Below, in pieces: positions 7,402-14,845 of a stretch of 32,219 bases of DNA. The stretch comes from Candidatus Acetothermia bacterium. GTDB lineage: Bacteria; Bipolaricaulota; Bipolaricaulia; UBA7950. Under the pieces are notes generated by a model. That model worked only from the letters and a program-made list of their open reading frames with translations. It had not been told where the DNA came from and ran no database searches. Each line of letters starts with the position of its first letter. The stretch's first letter is position 1. The position numbers and the translations under genes are program-made. The stretch is from NCBI GenBank assembly GCA_022684035.1, contig JAJHSB010000037.1, positions 1 to 32,219 on the forward strand, written 5' to 3'.

Positions 7402-8718
7402 ATGATGAACAAGCAACGGCTCATTAAATTAGTCATAGTAATGCTCCTCCTCTCCCTGGGCGTACTCGGGTTGTGGGCAACCTCCCAATCAGAAGGAAGG
7501 GCGATTTATTATCTCGTTCTCGATGGGACAATCAATCCTGCTTCGAAAGATTTCATTCTGCGAGCAATCAATAAAGCAGTAGACGCACAAGCAGAGATGG
7601 TGCTCATTCAACTGAACACACCGGGAGGATTGGTAGCGTCAACGCGGGCGATCGTATCCGCACAACTTGTTTCGCCTATTCCTATCGTTGTCTTTGTCAG
7701 TCCGGCAGGTGCGCAAGCCGCATCGGCTGGAGTCTTTATCACCATGGCCGCTGATGTTGCTGCGATGGCGCCAGGGACGAACATCGGTGCTGCACATCCT
7801 GTTCCTCTCGGCAGAGCTGCGGAAGAGGATGTTACGGCTGAAAAGGCTGTCAATGACATCGTTGCCTGGGGTAAGAGCATTGCTGAGCAGCGTGGGAGAA
7901 ACGTAGAGTGGGCAGAACAAGCAGTACGTGAGAATGTTTCGATCACTGCTTCCGAAGCGCTGGCATTGGGTGTAATCGATCTATTTGCCACTGACAAAGC
8001 AGATCTTCTCGCTCAATTAGAAGGGTATAGACTTCTCGATGGTCGCATTCTACAAGTCGCTGGTCTTCCGCTGCGGGAAGTTCGTCCGACATGGCGGGAA
8101 CGATTGTTCAACTACTTGGCTGATCCGAATATCGTCTATATATTGCTCATGCTCGGAATGTTGGCTCTCACATGGGAGTTTATGCAACCAGGGATCGGTT
8201 TGGGGGCTGCCGTGGGAGGGAGCATGCTTATCCTAGCATTTTTCGGTCTTCAGATACTGCCGATCGATATCACTGGACTTGCATTGCTCGGTCTGGGAAT
8301 TGTGCTGATAATTCTTGATTTCTTTACTCCGACCGACGGGATATTGACAGTCGGTGGTGTAATTGCACTTCTCATCGGTTCATTTGCTCTATTTGATATT
8401 CCTGATCCCGCTATTGCTCTGTCGTGGTGGAATATCCTTGCCACAGTGGGTACCTTGACCTTGGTCTCTGTCTTTGTCATCGGCAAGTCAGTGGCTATTC
8501 AGAAGAAAGCGGTCGTAACAGGTCCCAGCGGCATGGTCGGCGTGGTGGGAGTAGTAAGAAAAGACCTTGATCCTGTCGGAATGATTTTGGTCAAAGGCGA
8601 GCTGTGGAAAGCGGAGCTTGAGATGAGTGAGCCATCTGACGAGCCGATTCGCAAAGACGAACGAGTAAAAGTCGAGCGGGTCGAAGGAAACAGACTCATT
8701 GTACGACGTCAATCGTAG
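7402..8718 (+). CDS. NfeD-family membrane-bound ClpP-class serine protease
   Basis: Long-form NfeD (438 residues), a membrane-anchored protease thought to act on membrane proteins such as stomatins. The signal/anchor segment is near residues 6-27. A ClpP-like protease domain follows, with AGAQAASAGVFI (nucleophile Ser108) and TAEKAVND (candidate base Lys148). Four or five transmembrane segments lie near residues 240-370, then a C-terminal OB-fold-like domain. ATG at 7402 (or 7405) is chosen because upstream in-frame codons lie within tmRNA. No Shine-Dalgarno is visible: only nine bases separate the tmRNA CCA from the start. The usual stomatin/flotillin partner is not adjacent. Confidence 0.92.
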   Translation: MMNKQRLIKLVIVMLLLSLGVLGLWATSQSEGRAIYYLVLDGTINPASKDFILRAINKAVDAQAEMVLIQLNTPGGLVASTRAIVSAQLVSPIPIVVFVSPAGAQAASAGVFITMAADVAAMAPGTNIGAAHPVPLGRAAEEDVTAEKAVNDIVAWGKSIAEQRGRNVEWAEQAVRENVSITASEALALGVIDLFATDKADLLAQLEGYRLLDGRILQVAGLPLREVRPTWRERLFNYLADPNIVYILLMLGMLALTWEFMQPGIGLGAAVGGSMLILAFFGLQILPIDITGLALLGLGIVLIILDFFTPTDGILTVGGVIALLIGSFALFDIPDPAIALSWWNILATVGTLTLVSVFVIGKSVAIQKKAVVTGPSGMVGVVGVVRKDLDPVGMILVKGELWKAELEMSEPSDEPIRKDERVKVERVEGNRLIVRRQS

Positions 8719-9126
8719 TCGTCTGATGCTGAATGATTGAGGAACAAGGAACGAGATAATAGGTAAATGGTCACTCTTAGTGTTCGCCAGTGCCAAAGAC
8801 TTTTTCACAAATTCGATCTCATACTTCAAAGGCCTCGACGCCAGCCGCAGGAAGCAGACTCTTTACAACGGGAAGCTTTTCAAAAAAGTTCCAAGAATGG
8901 ATGAAAGATCCACATATTCAACTTTGAGCAGAAGACGAAGTTCATTTTCAACGACATACCTGTTAACTAACGATACGTTCGAGAATGATCGTTAGATTTT
9001 GTATTTAAGCAAAGCGTTATCAGTGAACTCACATCTTTGAAAAACTTAAGCTCCAGTCTCTTTTTCCACATTCAACCGCAACGATACGTCTGATTGAGAA
9101 TACTCTTTGATGAGGTAATACGCTGC
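8719..9126. other. Gene-less stretch between nfeD and perR
   Basis: No convincing gene. A 71-codon GTG-started frame (8780-8995) has no ribosome site, no recognisable motif and runs across the hairpin at 8967-8995, so it is not called. Composition resembles the other intergenic DNA. Apart from the hairpin and the perR promoter that follows, nothing is recognised. Confidence 0.5.
8967..9007 (+). terminator. Possible rho-independent terminator
   Basis: Perfect 8-bp stem CTAACGAT / ATCGTTAG (8967-8974 with 8988-8995), a 13-base loop, then ATTTTGTATTT. The T-tract is interrupted and the stem is AT-rich, so strength is doubtful. It lies about 250 bases beyond the nfeD stop and before the perR promoter, so it would end the tmRNA-nfeD transcript. 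Confidence 0.4.
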
Positions 9127-9163
9127 TTGACTTTTAATCCTTCTCAGTTTATAATTAATCTAA
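9127..9163 (+). promoter_or_regulatory. perR promoter with overlapping PerR-box-like operator
   Basis: TTGACT (9127-9132), a 17-base spacer and a perfect TATAAT (9150-9155). The -10 lies inside TTATAATTAATCTAA (9149-9163), which matches 13 of 15 positions of the B. subtilis PerR/Fur-type box TTATAATnATTATAA. Transcription would begin about 9161-9163, only one to four bases before the ATG at 9165, so the mRNA is probably leaderless. The arrangement suggests that the encoded repressor represses its own gene. Confidence 0.6.
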
Positions 9164-9164
9164 A

Positions 9165-9587
9165 ATGGATACTAAGATTTATGCCGCAAAGTTACGAAAC
9201 GTGAAATTGATTCCTACTATTCCGCGGATGGCGGTGCTGGAATTCTTAGAGAAGAACCGTACCCACCCGACTGCTGGGGAAATCTACTCCGCGGTGAAGG
9301 ATTGCACCCCATCTCTCACAAAAGCGACGGTCTATAATGTGCTCGATGCGTTTAAAAAGGTAAAGACAATTCAAGAACTGACAATCAACCGTGAAGTTGC
9401 GCGCTATGATTGTAACACTGATCCACATTTACACTTTTTTTGCCGAAGTTGTGGGAATTTGCACGATATTGATCTTTCCTGCCCAATTCAGCCGGGAGAG
9501 ATTCTCTTCGGACATCGGGTGGAAGGAGTACAGATTTATCTCTATGGAGTCTGCGCCCAGTGTAATAACCAGTGCAATAATAAATAG
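9165..9587 (+). CDS. perR: Fur-family transcriptional repressor, PerR-like
   Basis: A 140-residue Fur-family regulator. The N-terminal winged helix contains NRTHPTAGEIY and LTKATVYNVLDAF. The metal-binding half has DPHLHFFCRSCGNLHDID and a C-terminal CAQCNNQC, so a structural CxxC/CxxC zinc site is present. PerR is favoured over Fur by the neighbouring peroxiredoxin, ferritin and rubredoxin and by the PerR-like box in its promoter. PerR proteins sense peroxide through oxidation of Fe-bound histidines; specificity here is inferred. Confidence 0.85.
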   Translation: MDTKIYAAKLRNVKLIPTIPRMAVLEFLEKNRTHPTAGEIYSAVKDCTPSLTKATVYNVLDAFKKVKTIQELTINREVARYDCNTDPHLHFFCRSCGNLHDIDLSCPIQPGEILFGHRVEGVQIYLYGVCAQCNNQCNNK

Positions 9588-9632
9588 TGAAAGGTAATAA
9601 GTAAGCTCATCGGAACAATAACAGGAGGGATA

Positions 9633-10424
9633 ATGCCTGAGCTACCTGAAGTAGAGACGATCATCCGCGGGTTGAGGGTAATTAAGGGAGCGAAGATTAA
9701 TGCATTACAGGTGCTTGATCCTCGTCTCGATCTTCCTGCAAATGAGATTAACGGAAGGACGATCGAAGCGGTAAAACGCCGAGGAAAGTACATTCTCTTC
9801 TTGCTGTCTGACGGAGGTTCATTCATCGTCCATCTACGAATGTCTGGCCGGCTTGCGTTTACCCGCTCTGCTGGTGAGGAGAAACATACTCGTTTTATTC
9901 TTCACCTTGATTGCGGCAAGGTCTATTTCATCAATCCACGTCGGTTAGGGACCGCCGAGTATGCAAAAAATGGTTTTCCATACCAGTTAGGGGTGGAGCC
10001 GTTCTCTGATCAATTCACTGTAGAGTACTTGACAAAGATCACCGGAGATTCGCATGCTCCGATCAAATCTATTCTGATGGATCAGAAGAGAATCGCCGGT
10101 CTCGGAAATATCTACTCTGCCGAAGCCTTGTGGCGAGCGAAGATCGATCCACGCCGTAAAGCAAAGACGCTCACACAAGCGGAGATCCACGCACTCCATG
10201 CGGCAATTGTGCAAGTTCTCACTGAAGCGATCGAGCGGATGGGAACAACACTCGGCAATACGGTCTCTGACTATCGTAATGCTGATGGAGACTACGGTAG
10301 GTTCCAAGGAAGTCTTACGGTTTACGGCCGCACGGGAAGACCCTGCCGGCGCTGTAACGAACCGATTGAACGGATTATCCAAGCAGGAAGATCGACTTTT
10401 TTCTGCTGTGGGTGCCAAAAATAA
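9633..10424 (+). CDS. mutM: Formamidopyrimidine-DNA glycosylase
   Basis: Removes oxidised purines such as 8-oxoguanine and nicks the abasic site. It has 263 residues. The N-terminus PELPEVETIIRGL carries the catalytic Pro and Glu, KRRGKYILF contains the conserved lysine, and the helix-two-turn-helix region includes GLGNIYSAEALW. The C-terminal zinc finger is CRRC...CCGC. AGGAGG lies five bases before the ATG. The gap to perR is 45 bp and both genes fit an oxidative-damage operon. Confidence 0.96.
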   Translation: MPELPEVETIIRGLRVIKGAKINALQVLDPRLDLPANEINGRTIEAVKRRGKYILFLLSDGGSFIVHLRMSGRLAFTRSAGEEKHTRFILHLDCGKVYFINPRRLGTAEYAKNGFPYQLGVEPFSDQFTVEYLTKITGDSHAPIKSILMDQKRIAGLGNIYSAEALWRAKIDPRRKAKTLTQAEIHALHAAIVQVLTEAIERMGTTLGNTVSDYRNADGDYGRFQGSLTVYGRTGRPCRRCNEPIERIIQAGRSTFFCCGCQK

Positions 10425-10525
10425 ACGATTGGTCTGTCGGATTTGTCAGGAGGATGGACTTTTGTCCAGTAATCTTAAGATAGCGGAACGATGATGATAA
10501 GGTTACGAACAGAAAATAAGATAGT

Positions 10526-10550
10526 GCCGGCAGAGGGCCGGTAGATTTTT
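10526..10550 (+). terminator. Weak terminator-like hairpin after mutM
   Basis: A short stem CCGGC / GCCGG with loop AGAGG, followed by TAGATTTTT. The five-pair GC stem plus T-run resembles a rho-independent terminator but is short. It sits 102 bases after mutM and 32 bases before the peroxiredoxin start, so it may separate the two transcription units or act as an attenuator. Confidence 0.35.
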
Positions 10551-10581
10551 AACTCATAGAACAAACAGGAGGTAAACGAGC

Positions 10582-11250
10582 ATGGAAAAATCACATATAG
10601 TAATTAAAGAGGCGACGAAGGGGATGCCCCTTCTCGGAGATCGGTTCCCAGAGATGGATGTGCCGACGACACACGGGAAGATCAAGCTACCGCAGGATTA
10701 TAACGGTAAGTGGTTCGTTCTGTTCAGCCATCCGGCTGACTTCACCCCTGTCTGCACAACCGAGTTCGTCGCGTTTCAAAAGCGCTACAAGGAATTTGAA
10801 GCACTCAATTGTAAATTGATCGGTCTCTCTGTGGACCAAGTCTTCTCGCATATCAAATGGGTTGACTGGATCGAGGAGAAGCTCAATGTAAAGATCGAGT
10901 TCCCGGTCATTGCCGCTACCGAGACGACCGCCAACAAGCTTGGCCTGATTCATTACGGTAAAGGGACTGACACAGTCCGGGCAGTCTTTATCGTTGATCC
11001 CAAAGGAGCTGTACGAGCTACTCTCTACTATCCACAAGAGTTGGGGCGGAACATCGACGAAATCGTGCGGATGGTAAAAGGTCTGCAAATTTCCAGCCAA
11101 GAAGGCGTTGCCATTCCAGCTGGATGGCCCGAGAATGAGTTGGTGGATGACCACGTTATCATCCCCCCGGCAAAAGATGTAGAGACAGCGCGTAAGAGAG
11201 AAAAGGAATATACATGCTTTGACTGGTGGTTCTGCCACAAAAAGCGTTAA
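10582..11250 (+). CDS. Peroxiredoxin, Prx6-type (archaeal-like)
   Basis: Thiol peroxidase that reduces H2O2 and organic peroxides in the cytoplasm. It has 222 residues. The peroxidatic site is [13 protein letters not shown], with Cys58. The C-terminal extension ends [12 protein letters not shown], with Cys212 and Cys218. This long tail with a Cys pair is typical of archaeal and thermophile enzymes such as the Aeropyrum thioredoxin peroxidase. AGGAGG lies before the ATG. It is followed 10 bp later by ferritin. Electron donors could be rubredoxin or thioredoxin; neither is shown by sequence. Confidence 0.95.
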   Translation: MEKSHIVIKEATKGMPLLGDRFPEMDVPTTHGKIKLPQDYNGKWFVLFSHPADFTPVCTTEFVAFQKRYKEFEALNCKLIGLSVDQVFSHIKWVDWIEEKLNVKIEFPVIAATETTANKLGLIHYGKGTDTVRAVFIVDPKGAVRATLYYPQELGRNIDEIVRMVKGLQISSQEGVAIPAGWPENELVDDHVIIPPAKDVETARKREKEYTCFDWWFCHKKR

Positions 11251-11260
11251 GGAGAGACAA

Positions 11261-11773
11261 ATGATTAGCCAACGCATGCAAAATGCGTTAAACGAGCAAA
11301 TAAAGCATGAGCTTGAATCAGCCTATCTCTATCTTTCTATGGTCGCCTACTTCCGTGCGGAGGCGTTCGACGGAATGGCGCAGTGGATGACCGTGCAGGC
11401 GCAAGAAGAATTCACTCATGCAATGAAGCTGTTCGACTACATTGATGAGAGCGATGGCAGAGTTGAATTGTCAGCACTTGCCCAACCTCCAAAGGAATGG
11501 ACCTCGCCATTGGAGGCGTTCCAAGCAGCTTACCAACACGAGCAGTTCATCACCGAAAAGATAGACGATCTGATGAAGCTCGCTATTGAGGTGAAGGATC
11601 ACGCAGCGCAGATCATGCTGCAGTGGTTCGTTACTGAACAGATAGAGGAAGAATCTTCAGTGCGCAAGATAGTTAATCTCCTGGCGCGTGTCGGAGATTC
11701 CGGCCATGGCATTGTGATGATCGATCGAGAACTGGGAAAACGCATCGCTGTACCCGCAGTGAGCAAAGAATAA
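11261..11773 (+). CDS. ftn: Ferritin (non-haem, bacterial)
   Basis: Iron-storage ferritin of 170 residues. Ferroxidase ligands are visible in QIKHELESAYLYL, QAQEEFTHAMKLFDY and FVTEQIEEE. The start is the ATG at 11261 with AAGGAG nearby; an in-frame upstream ATG lies within the end of the peroxiredoxin gene and is rejected. Oxidising and storing Fe(II) next to a peroxidase limits Fenton chemistry. The downstream 156 bases (11774-11929) hold no gene I can support. Confidence 0.94.
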   Translation: MISQRMQNALNEQIKHELESAYLYLSMVAYFRAEAFDGMAQWMTVQAQEEFTHAMKLFDYIDESDGRVELSALAQPPKEWTSPLEAFQAAYQHEQFITEKIDDLMKLAIEVKDHAAQIMLQWFVTEQIEEESSVRKIVNLLARVGDSGHGIVMIDRELGKRIAVPAVSKE

Positions 11774-11929
11774 CCGCAGTTTCAGAGCTGGAAAGAGAGA
11801 CTGGGGTTCGATCGTCTTCCAGGGCGTATGCCTTATTCAACGCTTTGGCCAGGCATGCCAAGAGCAGGAGTTAGAACCTCTCATTTCATAACGAGTATTA
11901 TTAGATTATTGCGTATTAGGAGGTAGAAG

Positions 11930-12088
11930 ATGGAAAAGTGGATCTGCACAGTGTGTGATTATATCTACGACCCGGCGGTCGGTGACCCGGTAAGCGGAGT
12001 TGCGCCGGGAACATCGTTCGAAGCACTTCCCGATGATTGGTTGTGTCCGGAATGCGGCGTGGGGAAAGAGTTCTTCGAAGAAGAGTAA
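11930..12088 (+). CDS. Rubredoxin
   Basis: A 52-residue redox protein with the Fe(Cys)4 site CTVC near residues 6-9 and CPEC near residue 39, plus [10 protein letters not shown], the standard rubredoxin turn. AGGAGG lies five bases before the ATG. It probably donates electrons to oxygen- or peroxide-reducing enzymes of the island, such as the peroxiredoxin. Length and motifs are canonical. Confidence 0.95.
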   Translation: MEKWICTVCDYIYDPAVGDPVSGVAPGTSFEALPDDWLCPECGVGKEFFEEE

Positions 12089-12134
12089 ATAGCGAATATG
12101 CCGTTACATTAACATATATTCTTTCTTTGGTGTG

Positions 12135-12169
12135 TTGTAGAATATTCTTAATTCTGGTATACTAATACC
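12135..12169 (+). promoter_or_regulatory. Rrf2 gene promoter with inverted-repeat operator
   Basis: TTGTAG (12135-12140), 17 bases, TATACT (12158-12163). The -10 is embedded in a perfect inverted repeat GGTAT-ACTA-ATACC (12156-12169). Transcription would start about 12170 and the leader lacks a Shine-Dalgarno before the ATG at 12183. An operator laid over the -10 fits autorepression by the adjacent Rrf2 protein. Confidence 0.55.
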
Positions 12170-12182
12170 TCAATACTAAAAT

Positions 12183-12629
12183 ATGACACGTCTATTGAAA
12201 ATATCAGATGCAACCGCGCTTGGGCTGCATACGATGGTCTATCTCGCGGAGTCTCCGGATGGATTCATCACAACCAGTGAGATTGCTACTTATCTTAGGG
12301 CATCAGAGGCGCATCTGGCAAAGGTATTGCAGCGACTGACAAAGGCCGGTTTGATCAAATCTACTCGCGGACCGAAGGGTGGATTCACATTGGTAGAAGG
12401 CGGTGAGAAGACTTCTTTGCTCACAATCTATCAGCTACTTGAGGGGCCGTTCCCGAGCTTAGATTGCCTATTTCCCGCCCCGATTTGCAATAATACCGAC
12501 TGCATAATGGGTGGGTTGCTCAACAAACTCAGCCGAGAAATACAGGAATATCTCGCGACCACCACGATCATGCAATTGGTAAAAGGAGGAAAGAGTGTCA
12601 CCAACCAGAAAGATAGTAAGAATAAATGA
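12183..12629 (+). CDS. Rrf2-family transcriptional regulator
   Basis: A 148-residue winged-helix regulator (IscR/NsrR/RirA group). The N-terminus LKISDATALGLHTMVYLAE and the recognition region ASEAHLAKVLQRL plus STRGPKGGF are characteristic. Three cysteines, C(LFPAPI)C(NNTD)C, could hold an Fe-S cluster. The CDS overlaps the next gene by 35 bp. Sitting ahead of a ferredoxin protein and an hcp remnant, it may have sensed nitrosative or redox stress like NsrR; this is inferred from context. Confidence 0.9.
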   Translation: MTRLLKISDATALGLHTMVYLAESPDGFITTSEIATYLRASEAHLAKVLQRLTKAGLIKSTRGPKGGFTLVEGGEKTSLLTIYQLLEGPFPSLDCLFPAPICNNTDCIMGGLLNKLSREIQEYLATTTIMQLVKGGKSVTNQKDSKNK

Positions 12630-13356
12630 AGAGAAATGCGACGGTTGTGGTATATGCGTTCCCGCCTGCGCCGAGGGAGCGTTGCAAGTGATAGACGGAA
12701 AGGCGCGATTGGTAAGTGAGATCTACTGCGACGGACTTGGCGACTGTCTGGACGAGTGCCCACAAGGGGCGATCACGATTGAGGAACGTGAGGCCGCGCC
12801 GTTTGACGAGGAAGCTGTCAAAGCTCACCTTACACAACCACAAACGGAAACAGCTCCGCTCCCCTGCGGCTGTCCAGGGAGTGCGCTGCGCAGCTTCGCC
12901 CCGCACAGCGACTCTCCCCCACTAACAGAGGCGAAGAAGATTCCTCCATCACAACTCGGTCACTGGCCAATCCAGCTGATGCTTATCCCTCCCGGCGCAC
13001 CGTTTCTTACCAAAGCGGATATTTTGATCTGTGCCGACTGTGTTCCATTCATCGTGCCTGACTTTCACTTCCGGTATCTCGCTGGACATGCCGTACTCGT
13101 CGGCTGCCCAAAGTTAGATAACATCAGTCTGTATCGCACCAAGCTCGAGCAGATCTTCCGTCAGGCGGCACCGAAGAGGATCACTGTTCTACGAATGGAG
13201 GTCCCTTGTTGTGCAGGACTCGCCAATGCAGTCGAAATGGCGTGGGCAGCGGCAAAGCTGAAGTGTCCATTGGAGATTCACATAGTGGGAATAAACAATA
13301 ACCGAATCGACCGTCTTCGTGCCGTCTCTACAGCTTCGAATGACAGTGAAACTTAA
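12595..13356 (+). CDS. 4Fe-4S ferredoxin-type protein with Cys-rich C-terminal domain
   Basis: A 253-residue cytoplasmic protein. The N-terminal dicluster ferredoxin domain shows CDGCGICVPACAEGA and C(DGLGD)CLDECPQGA within the first 60 residues. A middle linker has CGCPGS. The C-terminal domain carries CADCVPF, GCPKLD and VPCCAGL, a pattern shared by electron-transfer proteins often found beside hcp. GTG start, with AAAGGAGGA four bases upstream, inside the end of the Rrf2 gene. It probably fed electrons to the now deleted hydroxylamine reductase; its present role is unknown. Confidence 0.85.
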   Translation: MSPTRKIVRINEEKCDGCGICVPACAEGALQVIDGKARLVSEIYCDGLGDCLDECPQGAITIEEREAAPFDEEAVKAHLTQPQTETAPLPCGCPGSALRSFAPHSDSPPLTEAKKIPPSQLGHWPIQLMLIPPGAPFLTKADILICADCVPFIVPDFHFRYLAGHAVLVGCPKLDNISLYRTKLEQIFRQAAPKRITVLRMEVPCCAGLANAVEMAWAAAKLKCPLEIHIVGINNNRIDRLRAVSTASNDSET

Positions 13357-13376
13357 CAAGTAAGGAGGATTAAAGA

Positions 13377-13535
13377 ATAAACGACCTTAAGATCTTCTGT
13401 TATCAGTGCTCTCAGGGATTCCTCCACGTGTTGCAGGAGAATTATAACCTCAAGCTGATAGGCGATCCGCAAAGAGACATCAACGCAATCCTTTCAGGGG
13501 ATTGCACGGAAACCAAGCCGATGAAGTCTGGATGA
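13377..13535 (+). pseudogene. hcp: Hydroxylamine reductase, internally deleted remnant
   Basis: A 52-codon frame. The first dozen residues, NDLKIFCYQCSQ, match the N-terminal cluster motif of hybrid-cluster proteins (FCxQC). The remainder, FLHVLQENYNLKLI then GDPQRDINAILSG, matches the usual C-terminus of Hcp (VLxVLVENFNI...TPEEDLKAILG). Nearly all of a ~540-residue protein is missing, so the ends have been joined by an in-frame deletion. The apparent first codon is ATA, eight bases after AAGGAGG. Family recognition is from memory of Hcp termini. Confidence 0.6.
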
Positions 13536-13557
13536 TAAGTAAACAGCAACGAATTGA

Positions 13558-13830
13558 CAATGTATAATCTATGGGACAAGATTAGCCTCTTGGTACCGTG
13601 AACGAGTTGAGCTGCTTCCTGCGGACTATGACCGTCGTGATCGCACCGCGGTGTTAGAGGCGGTAGAAGCAGGGAAAGGTCGCATCCCGAGCGGAGTTTT
13701 ATACGAGAAAACTCCGCGGCCGATCTTTGCGGCACACTATCAGAAAGAGATTGGAAAACGACCGCTCGCTGAGTTACCATTGATCGGAGAAACAGAGATT
13801 GCTGCGCGACTAGATCAATTCAGGAGGTGA
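13558..13830 (+). pseudogene. C-terminal fragment of a 2-oxoacid:ferredoxin oxidoreductase beta subunit
   Basis: A 90-codon open frame with no start codon context. It encodes SWYRERVELLPADYDRRDR, AVLEAVEAGKGRIPSGVLY and RPIFAAHY, resembling the C-terminal tail of KorB/PorB-type subunits (ERVYKLEEEGYDPTD...RIPTGVFY...RPTYEE). The thiamine-diphosphate domain that should precede it is absent, so this is a truncated relic. It lies just downstream of the hcp relic, suggesting that one deletion-prone segment lost both genes. Confidence 0.55.
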
Positions 13831-13913
13831 TCAGAAGACAAAATCTCGGCACAGATGACCGTTAAATACGAGGATATTACACTGATAAGCCTATAACACT
13901 ACAGGAGGTTATA

Positions 13914-14411
13914 ATGGGAACAAAAGGTAAAGCAATTGTAGGGATGGATGTTATCGAGCTAATTAACTTGCTCAACAAGGCATTTGCTGATGAGTGGTTA
14001 GCCTACTATCAGTATTGGATCGGTACCCAGATCGTTAAAGGTCCGATGCGAGAAGTAGCAATAGCCGAGCTAACTGAACATACTGCTGATGAGCTACGCC
14101 ACGCGCAGATATTATCCGACCGGATCATTCAATTGGGAGGAACACCGCTTACTGATCCCATTGAGTGGAACAAGATGGCAACCTGTGCCTACTTAAAACC
14201 GACCGATTTTTCGGTCAGAGCAATCATCAAGCAAGGCGTACATGGAGAACAGTGTGCCATCGATGTTTACACTCGCCTATTAGCAAAGACTAAAAACACA
14301 GATCCCGTCACCTACCAACTGCTGATCTCTATCTTGGCCGATGAAGTAGACCACGAAGAGGATTTTGAGTCTCTATTAGAAGACCTGGCGGAGATTGAAA
14401 TGAAGAGGTAA
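13914..14411 (+). CDS. Ferritin-like protein, probable DPSL/thioferritin type
   Basis: A 165-residue four-helix protein with ferroxidase ligands in ADEWLAYYQYW, TADELRHAQIL, HGEQ and ADEVDHEEDF. Two cysteines (MATCAYL and GEQCAID) about 30 residues apart near the diiron site are the feature that separates Dps-like DPSL/thioferritins from bacterioferritin. Such proteins use H2O2 to oxidise iron and protect DNA. CAGGAGG lies before the ATG. Bacterioferritin-like is the alternative. Confidence 0.78.
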   Translation: MGTKGKAIVGMDVIELINLLNKAFADEWLAYYQYWIGTQIVKGPMREVAIAELTEHTADELRHAQILSDRIIQLGGTPLTDPIEWNKMATCAYLKPTDFSVRAIIKQGVHGEQCAIDVYTRLLAKTKNTDPVTYQLLISILADEVDHEEDFESLLEDLAEIEMKR

Positions 14412-14464
14412 CAGATACGGATTGAAGAACTATTTCAGACAAAGTCTCAAGAGGGAGGGTTGCA

Positions 14465-14845
14465 ATGGCTCACAGTGAATTGGCGCAAGTGTCGGTCAAG
14501 GCAGAGATCGCTCCGACGGTACTACTCGTTGCCTCGGACGCTTTCGGTCGGGAGGCGGAAGAACTGGGCCGATTACTAATGCACAACTTTCTCCACACGC
14601 TAAGTGAGGTTTCTTCCCGCCCGGAGAGAATTATCCTGGTGAACAGCGGCGTTAAGTTAGTAATCGAAGGCTCGGAGGTGCTGGATGATCTGCGTGTCCT
14701 TGAGGGGCAGGGGACTGAGATTCTTGCATGTGGTACCTGCCTGGGTTATTATGAAATCAAGGACAAGGTTGCTGTGGGGCAGATTTCCAATATGTACGAT
14801 ATTGCCTCGGCGCTGCTTGGCGCGGGAAAAATAGTTGCTCTCTGA
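14465..14845 (+). CDS. YedF C-terminal-like (DsrE-type) sulfur/selenium protein
   Basis: A 126-residue DsrE/DsrF-fold protein. TVLLVASDAFGREAEELGRLLM, ILVNSGVKL, GTEILACGTCLGYYEI and VGQISNMYDI match the C-terminal domain of the YedF-like selenium-metabolism family, with the cysteine pair CGTC. The N-terminal TusA-like domain of full-length YedF is absent. GGAGG lies before the ATG. It overlaps the next gene by 11 bp. Probably handles persulfide or selenium; no selD, selA or selB is in this window. Confidence 0.82.
   Translation: MAHSELAQVSVKAEIAPTVLLVASDAFGREAEELGRLLMHNFLHTLSEVSSRPERIILVNSGVKLVIEGSEVLDDLRVLEGQGTEILACGTCLGYYEIKDKVAVGQISNMYDIASALLGAGKIVAL

Noticed and set aside
8780-8995. 71-codon ORF after nfeD
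   Set aside because: GTG start without ribosome site, no motif, and it runs through a hairpin. Treated as non-coding.
10687-11277. 196-codon minus-strand ORF opposite peroxiredoxin
   Set aside because: Antisense shadow of a clearly conserved gene; no ribosome site or family resemblance.
11795-11830. tRNA-like GGTTCGA motif downstream of ferritin
   Set aside because: No T stem forms and no acceptor or anticodon arm was found nearby.
13554-13567. TTGACA and TATAAT in the hcp/kor relic region
   Set aside because: Only two bases separate the hexamers, so they cannot form a sigma-70 promoter.
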